A stretch of DNA of 64,000 bases from Lysinibacillus cavernae (GTDB lineage: Bacteria; Bacillota; Bacilli; Bacillales_A; Planococcaceae), in the NCBI RefSeq assembly GCF_009724685.1, contig NZ_WMEF01000002.1:248001-312000 (forward strand). Direction: 5' to 3'. Each line of letters starts with the position of its first letter. Position 1 is the stretch's first letter. The notes below the pieces were generated by a model. The model was not told where the DNA came from and searched no databases. It saw nothing but the letters and a program-made list of their open reading frames with translations. This document shows, one piece after another, positions 23,814 to 33,053 of the stretch. A program made the position numbers and the translations under genes.

Positions 23814-25980
23814 ATAAATCCACGTCCTCTTGTATTTGTATAAAAATATGCATGCCTTCATTGTGGCTAGATTGGATGGTAATGTCACCATTAAAGGCAC
23901 GGACACGTTCACGAATTCCATTAATGCCCATTGAAGCAGAGGACTGAATTAAATCGTCAATGTCACAGCCTATCCCATTATCATCATATTGTAGAATAAA
24001 GCCCTGAGGAATGGCTTGTAATTGTAGCGAAACCTCCGTTGCTTCAGCATGTTTAATGGCATTATTTAGAAGCTCCTGAACTAGACGATAGACCACTAGA
24101 TGGAGGGTGACATCCTGGAAGTGGACCCGAGCTATTTGAGCGCTTAATAAAAAGTCAGCACGAATTTTTACCTTTTGAATCAGTTTCTTTAAGGCCATCT
24201 GTAAACCAAACGTATCTAGTAGTGGAGGGCTTAAGTTCTCGCAATATTCCCGTAAGTCCTTCGTGGCATTTAATAGCTGTTCACGAATATCTAAGACGGT
24301 TTCTTTACTAATAGTAGGGGAGCAAGCAAGGACGTCTAGCTCTCTGGCTAAATGGAGCTGCTCCTGTAAAATGGTATCGTGTAATTCTTGTGCTAAAATA
24401 CTCTTTTCTTTTTCGATAATATTCCATAACAGTTTATCGAGCCAAGGAAGTGGTGTATCACTGGTGTTTTTCATATGCTGAATTTCACGAACTAAATCCT
24501 CAATTTGCTGTAAATTATTTATAAACATTGACACATACAGCGCGAGTAATTCTAACCAAAGAAGTTCTTCCCTTTGGAGAGCATGTCGAATTTCTAAAAT
24601 GATTTTTTCCTCGCCAGCATCATGTAACAGCAGCTGCGTATGATGGTTTGTATGCTGTGTGCAATCATCTGTTATCGTACAGATATGAAAGGCTGTCGTC
24701 CCCAGTTTTTCGGTGATTTCATATTTAAAGCGTTCCAATAATTCTTGTTGGTTTTTCGCTTTACCCATGCGCTGAACAGCTGCATATAAATTATGTACAT
24801 AATTTCCAGTAGAAGAAAAGATAATTTTTCTATACTTAAAATCCATGCGTTCCTTTATATAGAAGCTAGCAATGAATACCATGAAAACAAGTAAAAAAAT
24901 ACTTGTGAAATGAACAATGGATAGCTGTCCCATAAACAATAGTGCAATCCCAGCTGTCAATAGAAGGGAACTGAAAAAGGCCAGCGTTGAGTAATAGCGT
25001 AAACGTGATAATTGGTATTCAATATCGAATAATCGTTCGTTCACCTGAATGAACAAAAAGGAAAAAGGAATAAATAATAAAAATAACGCGGCTATCTCAG
25101 CATGTAGTAATGGCTTATGTCCTAATATTTCAGGTGTTACGAAAAATAGTAAAAATGGTAAAAATGGAACGATAAAAGCGAGGGCAATCAAACGAATTTT
25201 AGCCAATTTTGTACGTAAATAACTTGTTAATAAAATATAAATAGCATATAGCACGAGTACAGCAAATAAACTCAAGTTCAAGAGAGGTGTAATCTCCCGG
25301 AACGTTGGCACAAATCCTTCAAAAACATAGCAGCCAGGGATGATAAGCGGTAGAAAATAAAGCCATTTACTATGAATATAGGTCCATCTGATTTGTAGGT
25401 ACTTGAAAAAATGCTGTAAAAAGTGAATGAAGAGAACCATACATAAAATGATACAAATACCAATGACAACCTTACCAATCATATTACCTCTTGCTGATGC
25501 CCCTGTACTGATGTAGGCCATGGAACAAGTCAATAAAAATAGGATCAATAGAAATGTTGACAGATTATGTTTATTGCGTTGACATAAATAAAATGCCACC
25601 ACGAAAGCTAAGATAAAATAAAATAGAGGAAACAGTATCTGCAAATATAATTCTTCTGGCATATCCCTGTGCTTCACTTCAATGGTTTGAATGGTTTTAT
25701 CAGACTTTTCAATGGTTAATGTATTGGCACTTCTAATAATTGAATCATGCTGAACAAAGCGATTATCCAGGGCTGGCTCTCCATCAATGGCTATAACAAT
25801 ATCGCCTTTTTCGATATTTTTTTGCTTAGCCCAATGAGGGTAGTAGCTATCTACTATGATGGCTTGCCCGTTTGTCGTATCAAGGCTAAGACTGACAAAG
25901 GGCGACTTGATTGTAACCACTAATACATAAATCCCAAGTATTAAATATGTAAGAAAAATACTATAAGTCCATTTTTTCAT
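23788..25980 (-). CDS. ComP-like membrane sensor histidine kinase
   Basis: 730 residues. An N-terminal membrane helix leads to an extracytoplasmic PDZ-like segment (NIEKGDIVIAIDGEPALDN, about 55-73), then seven to nine membrane helices (about 110-375), a GAF-like linker, and a HisKA_3/HATPase module. The phospho-acceptor lies in ELHDTILQEQLHLARELD, the N box is LLNNAIKHA, and DDNGIGCD and GINGIRERVRAF are the G boxes. This domain order is that of ComP, the ComX receptor of B. subtilis. No comQ or comX is next to it, so the signal is unknown. It overlaps the regulator gene by 26 bases. Confidence 0.88.
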   Translation of the reverse strand: MKKWTYSIFLTYLILGIYVLVVTIKSPFVSLSLDTTNGQAIIVDSYYPHWAKQKNIEKGDIVIAIDGEPALDNRFVQHDSIIRSANTLTIEKSDKTIQTIEVKHRDMPEELYLQILFPLFYFILAFVVAFYLCQRNKHNLSTFLLILFLLTCSMAYISTGASARGNMIGKVVIGICIILCMVLFIHFLQHFFKYLQIRWTYIHSKWLYFLPLIIPGCYVFEGFVPTFREITPLLNLSLFAVLVLYAIYILLTSYLRTKLAKIRLIALAFIVPFLPFLLFFVTPEILGHKPLLHAEIAALFLLFIPFSFLFIQVNERLFDIEYQLSRLRYYSTLAFFSSLLLTAGIALLFMGQLSIVHFTSIFLLVFMVFIASFYIKERMDFKYRKIIFSSTGNYVHNLYAAVQRMGKAKNQQELLERFKYEITEKLGTTAFHICTITDDCTQHTNHHTQLLLHDAGEEKIILEIRHALQREELLWLELLALYVSMFINNLQQIEDLVREIQHMKNTSDTPLPWLDKLLWNIIEKEKSILAQELHDTILQEQLHLARELDVLACSPTISKETVLDIREQLLNATKDLREYCENLSPPLLDTFGLQMALKKLIQKVKIRADFLLSAQIARVHFQDVTLHLVVYRLVQELLNNAIKHAEATEVSLQLQAIPQGFILQYDDNGIGCDIDDLIQSSASMGINGIRERVRAFNGDITIQSSHNEGMHIFIQIQEDVDLYDEHTYYR

Positions 25981-26003
25981 TTGTAAACCTCAAATTCCCT
26001 CAT
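25977..26003 (-). CDS. 8-codon upstream ORF coupled to the kinase gene
   Basis: MREFEVYK, with AGGAG about 9 nt before its ATG. Its TGA overlaps the kinase ATG (ATGA), so ribosomes finishing it could restart on the kinase. It may tune kinase translation, or be fortuitous. Confidence 0.4.
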   Translation of the reverse strand: MREFEVYK

Positions 26004-26043
26004 GATAATAATCTCCTATATATTATCGCTAATAATTGATAAA

Positions 26044-26118
26044 TTTGGAATACCGAAATAATGTCTTTCGGAAAACCACTATTGCTTTTTCGGAATAACG
26101 AAATAGTTTTTTCGGACA
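26044..26118. promoter_or_regulatory. repeated CGAAA/TTTCG half-sites between divergent genes
   Basis: Two related copies of a ~33-nt unit lie about 46 nt apart: GGAATACCGAAATAATG..TTTCGGA and GGAATAACGAAATAG..TTTCGGA. Each contains an inverted CGAAA-N6/7-TTTCG pair; the first is CCGAAA-N7-TTTCGG. They sit between the kinase gene and the membrane-protein gene at 26170, a good place for an activator that controls both. Confidence 0.5.
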
Positions 26119-26169
26119 TGGCTATGGTAGGGTAAATTTAATAATTGTGACGAACAGGGGGACAATTGC

Positions 26170-27087
26170 GTGAAAAAAGGTATTTTAACACTCATTCTTT
26201 TTTTTCTTATCACCATCATCACCATTCCATTGACCACAATGGCCAAAACCATTGATCAAGATAAGGTCGAAGTGGAGATTTTTCTTATCGGCAGTGATCA
26301 TCACTTTGTCTACAAGATTCCAAAGCGTTTACATAAGGATATACCCTATACGGAAATGAGAAATGGAATTCAAGATTCCTTAGCAAGTCATTGGAAGATT
26401 GAAGATGCTCATTACGAGGCAAATAAATCAGATGTTGCCTATACCTTTTACATTCATGATTTATTTCAAGAAAAGCAAGGTGGTCAGCTGAAAGTAGCGA
26501 TTCCCTATAGTATTTTAGTAGGAATGTTTGGAGAGCAAGACCCCATTCAATTGCGTATTTTAGCGAGTAAATTATCCAATTGGACTGTCAATACAAAGGA
26601 TTGGGCAGCGCTTGGTTTTATGGAACCTTTTACTTTTTTAAGTGAACGTGAATATGTTTATGAGGGAGCGGTCAACGATCTGTTAAACCAAAGGGTCGGT
26701 CACTTTGATGGCACGATACAGAAACGACAATTGTTCCTATACAGTGTCATTTACTTTAGTTTTATGGGTGCTCAACTGCTTGCTTGTATCATTTTGTCTC
26801 GACAACTGAAAAGGAAGATTATCGAGAATCCAGACAATTTGCATCAGTTCCGTAAACTTAACTACATGTATCAATTATTGCCGATATTAATTATTGTGGC
26901 TCAAATCATCTTCCTTGTGCTTTCTGGTCTGATCACAGCATTCGGTCTTTACTTTAGTCCTGGCATTGATTTATTAGTCATCGTTGGACCTATTTTATTG
27001 AATATTATTTTGCTTCCCACTTTTTTCGTCACAACGGAAAGTGAAATTTCACGGGAACTTAACAACAATTCCTACCATTCGGGCTGA
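26170..27087 (+). CDS. membrane protein with extracytoplasmic N-terminal domain
   Basis: 305 residues from a GTG after AGGGGG. A signal-like N-terminus (LTLILFFLITIITIPLT) is followed by about 170 extracytoplasmic residues, then three membrane helices (about 195-215, 235-262, 265-290). No family is recognised. It is divergent from the ComP-like kinase across shared repeat elements, so it may be a target or accessory of that system; that link is inferred from position only. Confidence 0.6.
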   Translation: MKKGILTLILFFLITIITIPLTTMAKTIDQDKVEVEIFLIGSDHHFVYKIPKRLHKDIPYTEMRNGIQDSLASHWKIEDAHYEANKSDVAYTFYIHDLFQEKQGGQLKVAIPYSILVGMFGEQDPIQLRILASKLSNWTVNTKDWAALGFMEPFTFLSEREYVYEGAVNDLLNQRVGHFDGTIQKRQLFLYSVIYFSFMGAQLLACIILSRQLKRKIIENPDNLHQFRKLNYMYQLLPILIIVAQIIFLVLSGLITAFGLYFSPGIDLLVIVGPILLNIILLPTFFVTTESEISRELNNNSYHSG

Positions 27088-27096
27088 TAATGGAAT

Positions 27097-27124
27097 AATT
27101 TCAACGTACGAAAATACGTTGTGA
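27097..27124. repeat. palindromic element before thyA
   Basis: AACGTA-CGAAAA-TACGTT with outer ATTTCA/TGAAAT arms. It overlaps the region upstream of an extended -10 box (TGGTATAAT) of thyA. It could be an operator or a weak terminator for the preceding gene. Confidence 0.4.
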
Positions 27125-27171
27125 AATGGTATAATGGACAACAGTAAACTGGAAGGAGCTGTTGAAGAAAA

Positions 27172-28149
27172 ATGACGCATCCAGAAATGGCGTACTTAAA
27201 TTTACTACAACATATATTAGATAATGGCACGAAAAAAGAGGATCGTACAGGGACAGGTACATATAGTGTCTTTGGTTACCAAATGCGCTTTGATTTAAGC
27301 AAAGGATTTCCACTTTTAACAACAAAACGTGTACCTTTTAAGCTTGTAGCGAGTGAATTGTTATGGTTCATTAAAGGGGATACAAATATACGTTATCTAT
27401 TGCAGCATAATAATCACATATGGGATGAATGGGCATTTAAAAAATGGGTGGAATCGAACGACTATACAGGACCTGATATGACAGATTTTGGTCGTCGTTG
27501 TTTAGTGGACGAGTCGTTTAATGCACTATACCAAAAAGAGCTAGCATCATTTTGTGAACGTATTTTAACTGACGATGACTTTGCGCAACAATACGGAGAT
27601 CTTGGCAATGTCTATGGCAAGCAATGGCGTCATTGGACAACTTCTGATGGAGAGAGCCTTGACCAGCTTCAAGATGTCATTCATCAAATTAAACATAATC
27701 CGGATTCACGACGTATCATTGTGAATGCGTGGAATCCTGAAGATGTCATTAATGCGGGAGCAAAGGGCAGCAAGGCCGCACTACCGCCATGTCATGTTAT
27801 GTTCCAATTTTATGTAGCAGATGGTAAATTAAGCTGTCAGTTAATGCAACGGAGCTTAGACACATTATTAGGCTGTCCGTTCAATATCGCTTCTTACGCA
27901 CTATTAACACATCTGATTGCGCATGAATGTGGTTTAGAGGTTGGGGAATTTATTCATAGCATTGGGGATGCTCATATTTATGCGAACCATGTGGAGCAAG
28001 TAAAAGAACAGCTATCACGAGAGCCAAAGGAACTACCAACATTGCACATCAACTCAACTAAATCATCGATCTTTGATATAGAGCTTGAGGATTTATCCAT
28101 TGAAGGGTATGATCCACATCCTACCATTAAAGCACCGATTGCCGTATAA
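27172..28149 (+). CDS. thyA: thymidylate synthase
   Basis: 325 residues, the long form with an insertion of about 50 residues (around 90-145) also seen in lactobacilli and other Firmicutes. It makes dTMP from dUMP and methylene-tetrahydrofolate. The catalytic cysteine lies in [12 protein letters not shown]. The dUMP site residues are in [20 protein letters not shown] and GDAHIYANH, and [15 protein letters not shown] is conserved. The partner dihydrofolate reductase is far away at 56394, unlike the adjacent pair in many Bacillaceae. An AAGGAG site is 12 nt before the ATG, slightly long. Confidence 0.97.
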   Translation: MTHPEMAYLNLLQHILDNGTKKEDRTGTGTYSVFGYQMRFDLSKGFPLLTTKRVPFKLVASELLWFIKGDTNIRYLLQHNNHIWDEWAFKKWVESNDYTGPDMTDFGRRCLVDESFNALYQKELASFCERILTDDDFAQQYGDLGNVYGKQWRHWTTSDGESLDQLQDVIHQIKHNPDSRRIIVNAWNPEDVINAGAKGSKAALPPCHVMFQFYVADGKLSCQLMQRSLDTLLGCPFNIASYALLTHLIAHECGLEVGEFIHSIGDAHIYANHVEQVKEQLSREPKELPTLHINSTKSSIFDIELEDLSIEGYDPHPTIKAPIAV

Positions 28150-28155
28150 TACTAG

Positions 28156-28183
28156 CAGCAGCCGTTTTGGTTGCTGTTTTTTT
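28156..28183 (+). terminator. intrinsic terminator of thyA
   Basis: CAGCAGCC / GGTTGCTG stem, loop GTTTT, T7. Confidence 0.85.
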
Positions 28184-28333
28184 AAAACTTGCAAGTAGGT
28201 CTAATTATTTGTTTTGCTAAATAGGCAAGTAGTTGGATGACTGGATGAAGAGAAGTCGATTATAGTGATTATGGTATTATTAGCATTATTTGGAACGACG
28301 ATGTCAGTCAATTATAGTGTAGAGGTGAAAGTT

Positions 28334-28519
28334 GTGAAAAATTCAATGGTCCTTCAAGTAGAAGAAAGTGAACGACAGCCCAGTCATCTAGAACAAAAAA
28401 TTGGATTAGAGCAACGAGCAGTTCCCAATCACACGACAAAATTGTCACAGCAGCAAATTCATGAAATGATGGAAGTCATTGAAGAGATTCGTTTGAAAGG
28501 CTATAAAGTAACACTATAA
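28334..28519 (+). CDS. small protein of unknown function
   Basis: About 61 residues from a GTG 6 nt after GAGGTG. It is charged, with a helical C-terminus (QQQIHEMMEVIEEIRLKGYKV). The frame is open back to a GTG at 28265, which would add a hydrophobic, signal-like stretch (VLLALFGTTMSV) but has no ribosome site. If that start is used the protein would be membrane-anchored. No family is known. Confidence 0.5.
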   Translation: MKNSMVLQVEESERQPSHLEQKIGLEQRAVPNHTTKLSQQQIHEMMEVIEEIRLKGYKVTL

Positions 28520-28563
28520 ATGTAAGCGCCTTCTAAGCTATACTAGCTGTGGAGGTGTTTTTT

Positions 28564-28770
28564 ATGAACGTAATTTTTATCGATTCATTCTCTGGGGAAG
28601 AATTGTTGCATATGATGTCACAGGATGTGGCAGGTATTTTAGCAGCAGCACAGGGAGAGAGTGTGACGTTTCCAGTAGGTCACTTTAAATATGAATTTCA
28701 CAATTTAGATTTTTATGAGGACAATGGTCAAGTACGTCAAGAATTAGTGATTTATGTGAAGAAAATATAA
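28564..28770 (+). CDS. small conserved-looking protein of unknown function
   Basis: 68 residues from the ATG at 28564, 6-7 nt after GGAGGTG. The sequence IFIDSFSGEELLHMMSQDVA and the C-terminal beta-like VRQELVIYVKKI suggest a small alpha/beta protein. There is no known motif. It lies 45 nt after the preceding small gene and may be co-transcribed. Confidence 0.55.
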   Translation: MNVIFIDSFSGEELLHMMSQDVAGILAAAQGESVTFPVGHFKYEFHNLDFYEDNGQVRQELVIYVKKI

Positions 28771-28832
28771 GGATGCATCAGACGTAGAATAACGGAAACA
28801 ATACATACAGGTGACAAAAAAGGCAAAAGTGC

Positions 28833-28868
28833 TTGCTTTTTTCTACACCTGTAACTATAATGGTTACA
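28833..28868 (+). promoter_or_regulatory. promoter with overlapping Rrf2-type operator
   Basis: TTGCTT, 17 nt, TATAAT. The -10 box is the centre of the palindrome TGTAAC-TATAATG-GTTACA (28850-28868). The same palindrome recurs at 29326-29344, which suggests autoregulation by the adjacent Rrf2 protein. Confidence 0.7.
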
Positions 28869-28884
28869 ACGGGTGGTGATACAT

Positions 28885-29298
28885 ATGGTGAACAGTCGAT
28901 TTTCGGTGGCGATCCATATTCTTTCGCTCATTGCAACAACATCTGATAGAAGCATACTAACATCTGACTTTATTGCTGGAAGTGTAAATACCAATCCTGT
29001 TGTCGTAAGACGTATGATTGGTGTTCTAAAAAAAGCAGGCTTACTATCATCACAATCTGGGCTTGCTGGCTATGAGCTATTAGTGGAACCAAAGGATTTA
29101 ACACTTTTAGCTATCTATCAAGCGATTGATGGGCCAGAGCAGCTGTTTGCGATTCATGATCAGCCAAATCCAGCGTGTGCAGTAGGTCGAAAAATCCAGC
29201 ATACACTGGAAGGTGTTTATACATCTGTTTGGCATGCAATGGTGGAGCAATTACAAGCGCAGACGCTACAGGATGTGCTAGATCAACTTCGTATTTAG
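28885..29298 (+). CDS. Rrf2 family transcriptional regulator (YwnA-like)
   Basis: 137 residues. The winged helix-turn-helix lies at about 5-65 (SRFSVAIHILSLIA, VNTNPVVVRRMIGVLKKAGL). A single cysteine is in NPACAVGRKIQ, so this is not the three-cysteine Fe-S type; the YwnA-like group may sense thiol or electrophile stress. The start is the ATG at 28885, after GGGTGG. Identical operator palindromes lie before this gene and before the next, so it probably represses both. Confidence 0.85.
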   Translation: MVNSRFSVAIHILSLIATTSDRSILTSDFIAGSVNTNPVVVRRMIGVLKKAGLLSSQSGLAGYELLVEPKDLTLLAIYQAIDGPEQLFAIHDQPNPACAVGRKIQHTLEGVYTSVWHAMVEQLQAQTLQDVLDQLRI

Positions 29299-29325
29299 AC
29301 GGAGATGGTCTTCTTGTATCCAACC

Positions 29326-29344
29326 TGTAACTAAATTGGTTACA
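29326..29344. promoter_or_regulatory. second Rrf2-type operator, before the NAD(P)-binding protein gene
   Basis: TGTAAC-TAAATTG-GTTACA, with the same arms and spacer length as the palindrome at 28850-28868. Confidence 0.7.
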
Positions 29345-29368
29345 ACTAAAATGTAGGAGGAATAAACA

Positions 29369-29998
29369 ATGAAAATTGCAGTAATTGGAGCAACAGGGAA
29401 AGCGGGACAAAAAATAGTAGAGGAAGCGCTACAACGTGGTCATGACGTAACAGCCATCGTTCGTTCAGCAGCAAAAGTGACAGCCTCTATTCCAGTTATT
29501 GAAAAAGATGTGTTCGATTTAACACAAGATGATGTGAAAGGTTTTGATGTCGTTGTGAATGCATTTGGTGCGCCAGCAGGTCAAGAGGATTTACACGTAA
29601 AAGCTGGTCATCATTTAATTGCCATTTTTAAAGATAGTCAAACAAAATTATTTGTCGTAGGTGGTGCAGGTAGTTTATTTGTGGATCCAGAGAAAAAGGT
29701 GCGTGTCATGGAAACACCAGATTTCCCAGCAATGTACTTAGCGACTGCACAAAATCAAGGTCAGAACCTGCAGGATTTACAACAATCATCCATTCAATGG
29801 ACATTTTTAAGTCCATCTGCCTTTTTTGATCCAGAAGGAGCTCGTACAGGTAACTATACAGCAGGTCTAGACCATCTATTAGTAAATGACGCTGGGGAAA
29901 GTTATGTCAGCTATGCCGATTATGCAGTTGCTGTCTTAGATGAACTAGAAAACCCACAACATGTAAATGGCCGTTTTACAGTGACATCAAATAAATAA
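29369..29998 (+). CDS. NAD(P)H-binding atypical short-chain dehydrogenase (YwnB-like)
   Basis: 209 residues. The nucleotide-binding motif GATGKAGQKIVEEAL (about 7-21) opens a Rossmann fold, and VNAFGAP follows strand 4. There is no classical YxxxK, as expected for the NAD(P)H-binding family PF13460-type. The enzyme probably acts in quinone or electrophile reduction, but the substrate is unknown. In B. subtilis a similar gene (ywnB) neighbours an Rrf2 gene (ywnA). GGAGG precedes the ATG. Confidence 0.88.
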   Translation: MKIAVIGATGKAGQKIVEEALQRGHDVTAIVRSAAKVTASIPVIEKDVFDLTQDDVKGFDVVVNAFGAPAGQEDLHVKAGHHLIAIFKDSQTKLFVVGGAGSLFVDPEKKVRVMETPDFPAMYLATAQNQGQNLQDLQQSSIQWTFLSPSAFFDPEGARTGNYTAGLDHLLVNDAGESYVSYADYAVAVLDELENPQHVNGRFTVTSNK

Positions 29999-30005
29999 TA
30001 AACGT

Positions 30006-30036
30006 AACCGAGCGTAGGAAATGCGCTCGGTTTTTA
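30006..30036 (+). terminator. intrinsic terminator
   Basis: AACCGAGCG / CGCTCGGTT stem followed by TTTTT. Confidence 0.9.
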
Positions 30037-30088
30037 TCGATTTCTTTGCATTTTTGAAGAAATTTTTTCGTTTGCTGAAAAATGACTG

Positions 30089-30117
30089 TTTACAATACGA
30101 CTTTTATTAGCTACTAT
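30089..30117 (+). promoter_or_regulatory. promoter of aspA
   Basis: TTTACA, 17 nt, TACTAT, about 35 nt before the start codon. Confidence 0.6.
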
Positions 30118-30149
30118 CAAGTGTGAGTATTACATAAAAGGAGACGACA

Positions 30150-31571
30150 ATGATGTCAACACAACGTATAGAAAAAGATTTTTTAGGTGAGCGCGTATTA
30201 CCAGCAGAAGCTTATTACGGAATTCAAACACTACGTGCAACGGAAAACTTCCCAATTACAGGCTACACAATTCACTCTTCACTCATTAAAGCAATGGGGA
30301 TCGTGAAAAAAGCAGCTGCATTAAGTAATATGGAAGTACACCTATTATCAAAAGAAATTGGTGAGGCAATTGTCGAAGCAGCACAAGAAGTGATTGATGG
30401 CAAATGGGATGCGGAATTTATTGTAGACCCAATCCAAGGTGGAGCAGGTACATCAATCAATATGAATGCCAATGAAGTCATCGCCAATCGCGCCCTAGAG
30501 ATTTTAGGGAAAGAAAAAGGTGACTATCATACAGTAAGTCCAAACAGTCATGTAAATATGTCACAATCAACAAATGATGCTTTCCCAACAGCTATTCATA
30601 TTGCTGTGTTAAATTTAATAGATGAATTATTAGTGACGATGGATTATATGCAATCTGTCTTCCATCAAAAAGCAGAGCAATTTGCACATGTCATTAAAAT
30701 GGGTCGTACGCATTTACAGGATGCAGTACCAATTCGTTTAGGACAAGAGTTTGAAGCATATTGCCGCGTACTCAACCGTGATATCGTACGCATTCGTCAA
30801 ACACGTCCAAATTTATATGATGTGAATATGGGTGCAACAGCTGTAGGGACAGGTTTAAATGCCTTCCCAGATTACATTAAATCGGTTGATGAGCATCTTG
30901 CTGACATTTCTGGTTTACCATTAAAAGGTGCAACACATTTAGTGGATGCTACACAAAATACAGATGCTTATACAGAAGTATCTGGCGCATTAAAAATCTG
31001 TATGATTAATATGTCTAAAATTGCCAATGACTTGCGCTTAATGGCTTCTGGTCCACGTGCAGGCTTAGGAGAAATCCTTTTACCAGCTCGTCAACCAGGA
31101 TCTTCTATTATGCCAGGTAAAGTTAACCCTGTTATGCCAGAAGTACTGAACCAAGTAGCCTTCCAAGTGATTGGTAATGACCATACCATTTCTCTAGCAT
31201 CTGAAGCTGGACAATTAGAATTAAACGTAATGGAGCCTGTATTAGTCTTTAACTTAATCCAATCCATTAGCATTATGAATAATGTATTCCATGCGTTTAC
31301 GGAAAATTGCTTAAAAGACATCGAAGCAAATGAAGCACGTATGAAAGAATATGTAGAGAAAAGTGTTGGGGTATTAACAGCAGTAAACCCTCATGTCGGC
31401 TATGAAGTAGCTGCTCGTCTTGCCCGCGAAGCAATTCTAACAGGTCGTTCTATTCGTGAGCTTTGTATTGAAGAAGGTGTCTTAACAAAAGAGCAATTAG
31501 ATTTAATTTTAGATCCATATGAAATGACACATCCAGGTATTGCTGGCTCTAGTATCATGAAATTAAAATAA
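30150..31571 (+). CDS. aspA: aspartate ammonia-lyase
   Basis: 473 residues, typical length. It converts L-aspartate to fumarate and ammonia. The superfamily signature GSSIMPGKVNPVMPE (about 317-331) contains the catalytic serine loop. SQSTNDAFPTAIHIA and GRTHLQDAVPI are the other active-site regions, and aspartate-specific residues follow GTGLNAFPDY. Monocistronic: a promoter lies 35 nt upstream and a strong terminator follows. GGAG precedes the ATG. Unlike B. subtilis there is no asparaginase gene beside it. Confidence 0.96.
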   Translation: MMSTQRIEKDFLGERVLPAEAYYGIQTLRATENFPITGYTIHSSLIKAMGIVKKAAALSNMEVHLLSKEIGEAIVEAAQEVIDGKWDAEFIVDPIQGGAGTSINMNANEVIANRALEILGKEKGDYHTVSPNSHVNMSQSTNDAFPTAIHIAVLNLIDELLVTMDYMQSVFHQKAEQFAHVIKMGRTHLQDAVPIRLGQEFEAYCRVLNRDIVRIRQTRPNLYDVNMGATAVGTGLNAFPDYIKSVDEHLADISGLPLKGATHLVDATQNTDAYTEVSGALKICMINMSKIANDLRLMASGPRAGLGEILLPARQPGSSIMPGKVNPVMPEVLNQVAFQVIGNDHTISLASEAGQLELNVMEPVLVFNLIQSISIMNNVFHAFTENCLKDIEANEARMKEYVEKSVGVLTAVNPHVGYEVAARLAREAILTGRSIRELCIEEGVLTKEQLDLILDPYEMTHPGIAGSSIMKLK

Positions 31572-31586
31572 ATCAAGAACATTATA

Positions 31587-31628
31587 GACTGTAGACATGC
31601 TTTTTGGGCTGTCTATAGTCTTTTTTTT
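31587..31628 (+). terminator. intrinsic terminator of aspA
   Basis: GACTGTAGACA / TGTCTATAGTC stem, 12-nt loop, T8. Confidence 0.88.
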
Positions 31629-31750
31629 GCGACCAAGATCAACTTGCTGTGTCTTTATTCTTATAAAAACAGAGCGTATTCTTATGATTTTCAGGATTAT
31701 TCAACTATAATACTGGTATGGAAGTAATATTTTAGTTGGGGGAATTTGTT

Positions 31751-32995
31751 ATGAGTTTACGAAAAAAGAGTTTACTTGGCTTTTCATTATTAAATGTTTT
31801 AATGATTATTATTTTATTGATTGATTTGACCAATGTAACAACTTTAGAATGGCTTTCTACCATATTAACCATCGTAGGAATCGCTATTACGCTCTCTTAC
31901 ACGGTGTATGTCCACTACAAAGTCATTCAGCCAATTAAACAGTTAACTGAGGCTGCACAAGGGATTTCTGCAGGCCATCTAGATTCAGTTGTAATCGAGG
32001 TTCATGACAAGAGTGAAATTTCTCAGCTAGCTCAATCCTTTTTGGAGATGAAGGAACAATTACGAACAATGACACAAGAAATTGCCAACAACTCTACCGA
32101 TCTATCAGCTAGCATCGAGGAGTTATCGGCAAGTACGAATGAAATTACACAGGCTGTTGAAGTAGTGGATCAACAGATGGAGAAAACGACAGAGGGCTTA
32201 AAACAAGCAGCACAATCGGCCAATCATAGTGCCAATGCGATGCAAGAAACAGTCACTGGAATCGAGCGTATTACAGTGGCAACACAAGATGTTTTTGATC
32301 ATGCAAAAGATGCCAACGAGATTGCAGGGAATGGTGCAAACATTTTACATGTGGCGAAAGAACAAATGCAATTTATTTCATCTTCAACAGAAAAAACGAG
32401 TGATCTCATGCAACAATTATCCAATAAAATGTCGGATATTAGATCGATGACAGCTATGATTACAGCTATCACGGATCAAACGAATCTATTAGCATTGAAT
32501 GCGGCTATTGAAGCAGCGCGTGCTGGGGAGCATGGTAAAGGCTTCGCAGTCGTGGCAGAAGAAGTGCGTAAATTAGCAGAGCAATCAAAGCACTCTGCTA
32601 CGCAAATTGTGGATTTAGTCGTTGGTATTGAAAGTGACACAAAACAGGTAGCATCAGCGGTAGGCGATGATTTGAAAAATGTTCAACAAGGTGTGTATGT
32701 CATTGAGGAAGCGACAAAGTCATTCGGTACCATTTCACAGCATGTTAGTCGAATGACTAATCAGCTTGAAGATATTTCGACGACAGCTGGACAACTTTCT
32801 AGTAGTGCCAATGAAGTGGCATCAACGGTTACGACGATTGCAGATGGCATGGGTAGATTATCGAATTATACAGAAGCCGTTTTACATTCAATGGATGAGC
32901 AAACAGCCTCCATGCAAGCTGTCAATCATGTCACACAGGACTTAAGTGTCCAAGCTGATAACTTGCAAAAATTAACAAATCAATTCCATGTTTAG
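31751..32995 (+). CDS. methyl-accepting chemotaxis protein without a large sensor domain
   Basis: About 414 residues. Two close membrane helices (about 9-25 and 33-52) are separated by only a few residues, so there is no external ligand domain. Then come HAMP (about 55-108) and the long coiled-coil signalling domain, with the hairpin tip [20 protein letters not shown] and [12 protein letters not shown]. It may sense through the membrane or cytoplasm. The ATG at 31751 follows GGGGGA. A second receptor lies at the right end of the window. Confidence 0.92.
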   Translation: MSLRKKSLLGFSLLNVLMIIILLIDLTNVTTLEWLSTILTIVGIAITLSYTVYVHYKVIQPIKQLTEAAQGISAGHLDSVVIEVHDKSEISQLAQSFLEMKEQLRTMTQEIANNSTDLSASIEELSASTNEITQAVEVVDQQMEKTTEGLKQAAQSANHSANAMQETVTGIERITVATQDVFDHAKDANEIAGNGANILHVAKEQMQFISSSTEKTSDLMQQLSNKMSDIRSMTAMITAITDQTNLLALNAAIEAARAGEHGKGFAVVAEEVRKLAEQSKHSATQIVDLVVGIESDTKQVASAVGDDLKNVQQGVYVIEEATKSFGTISQHVSRMTNQLEDISTTAGQLSSSANEVASTVTTIADGMGRLSNYTEAVLHSMDEQTASMQAVNHVTQDLSVQADNLQKLTNQFHV

Positions 32996-33053
32996 ATAAG
33001 AAAAGGAGATTTTCAAGGGTTTTTAGCCCTGAAATAAGAATCTCTCAACAATA

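Noticed and set aside
25981-26169. A comX-type pheromone gene before the ComP-like kinase
   Set aside because: Only an 8-codon ORF is present on the kinase strand, and no isoprenyl transferase gene is near.
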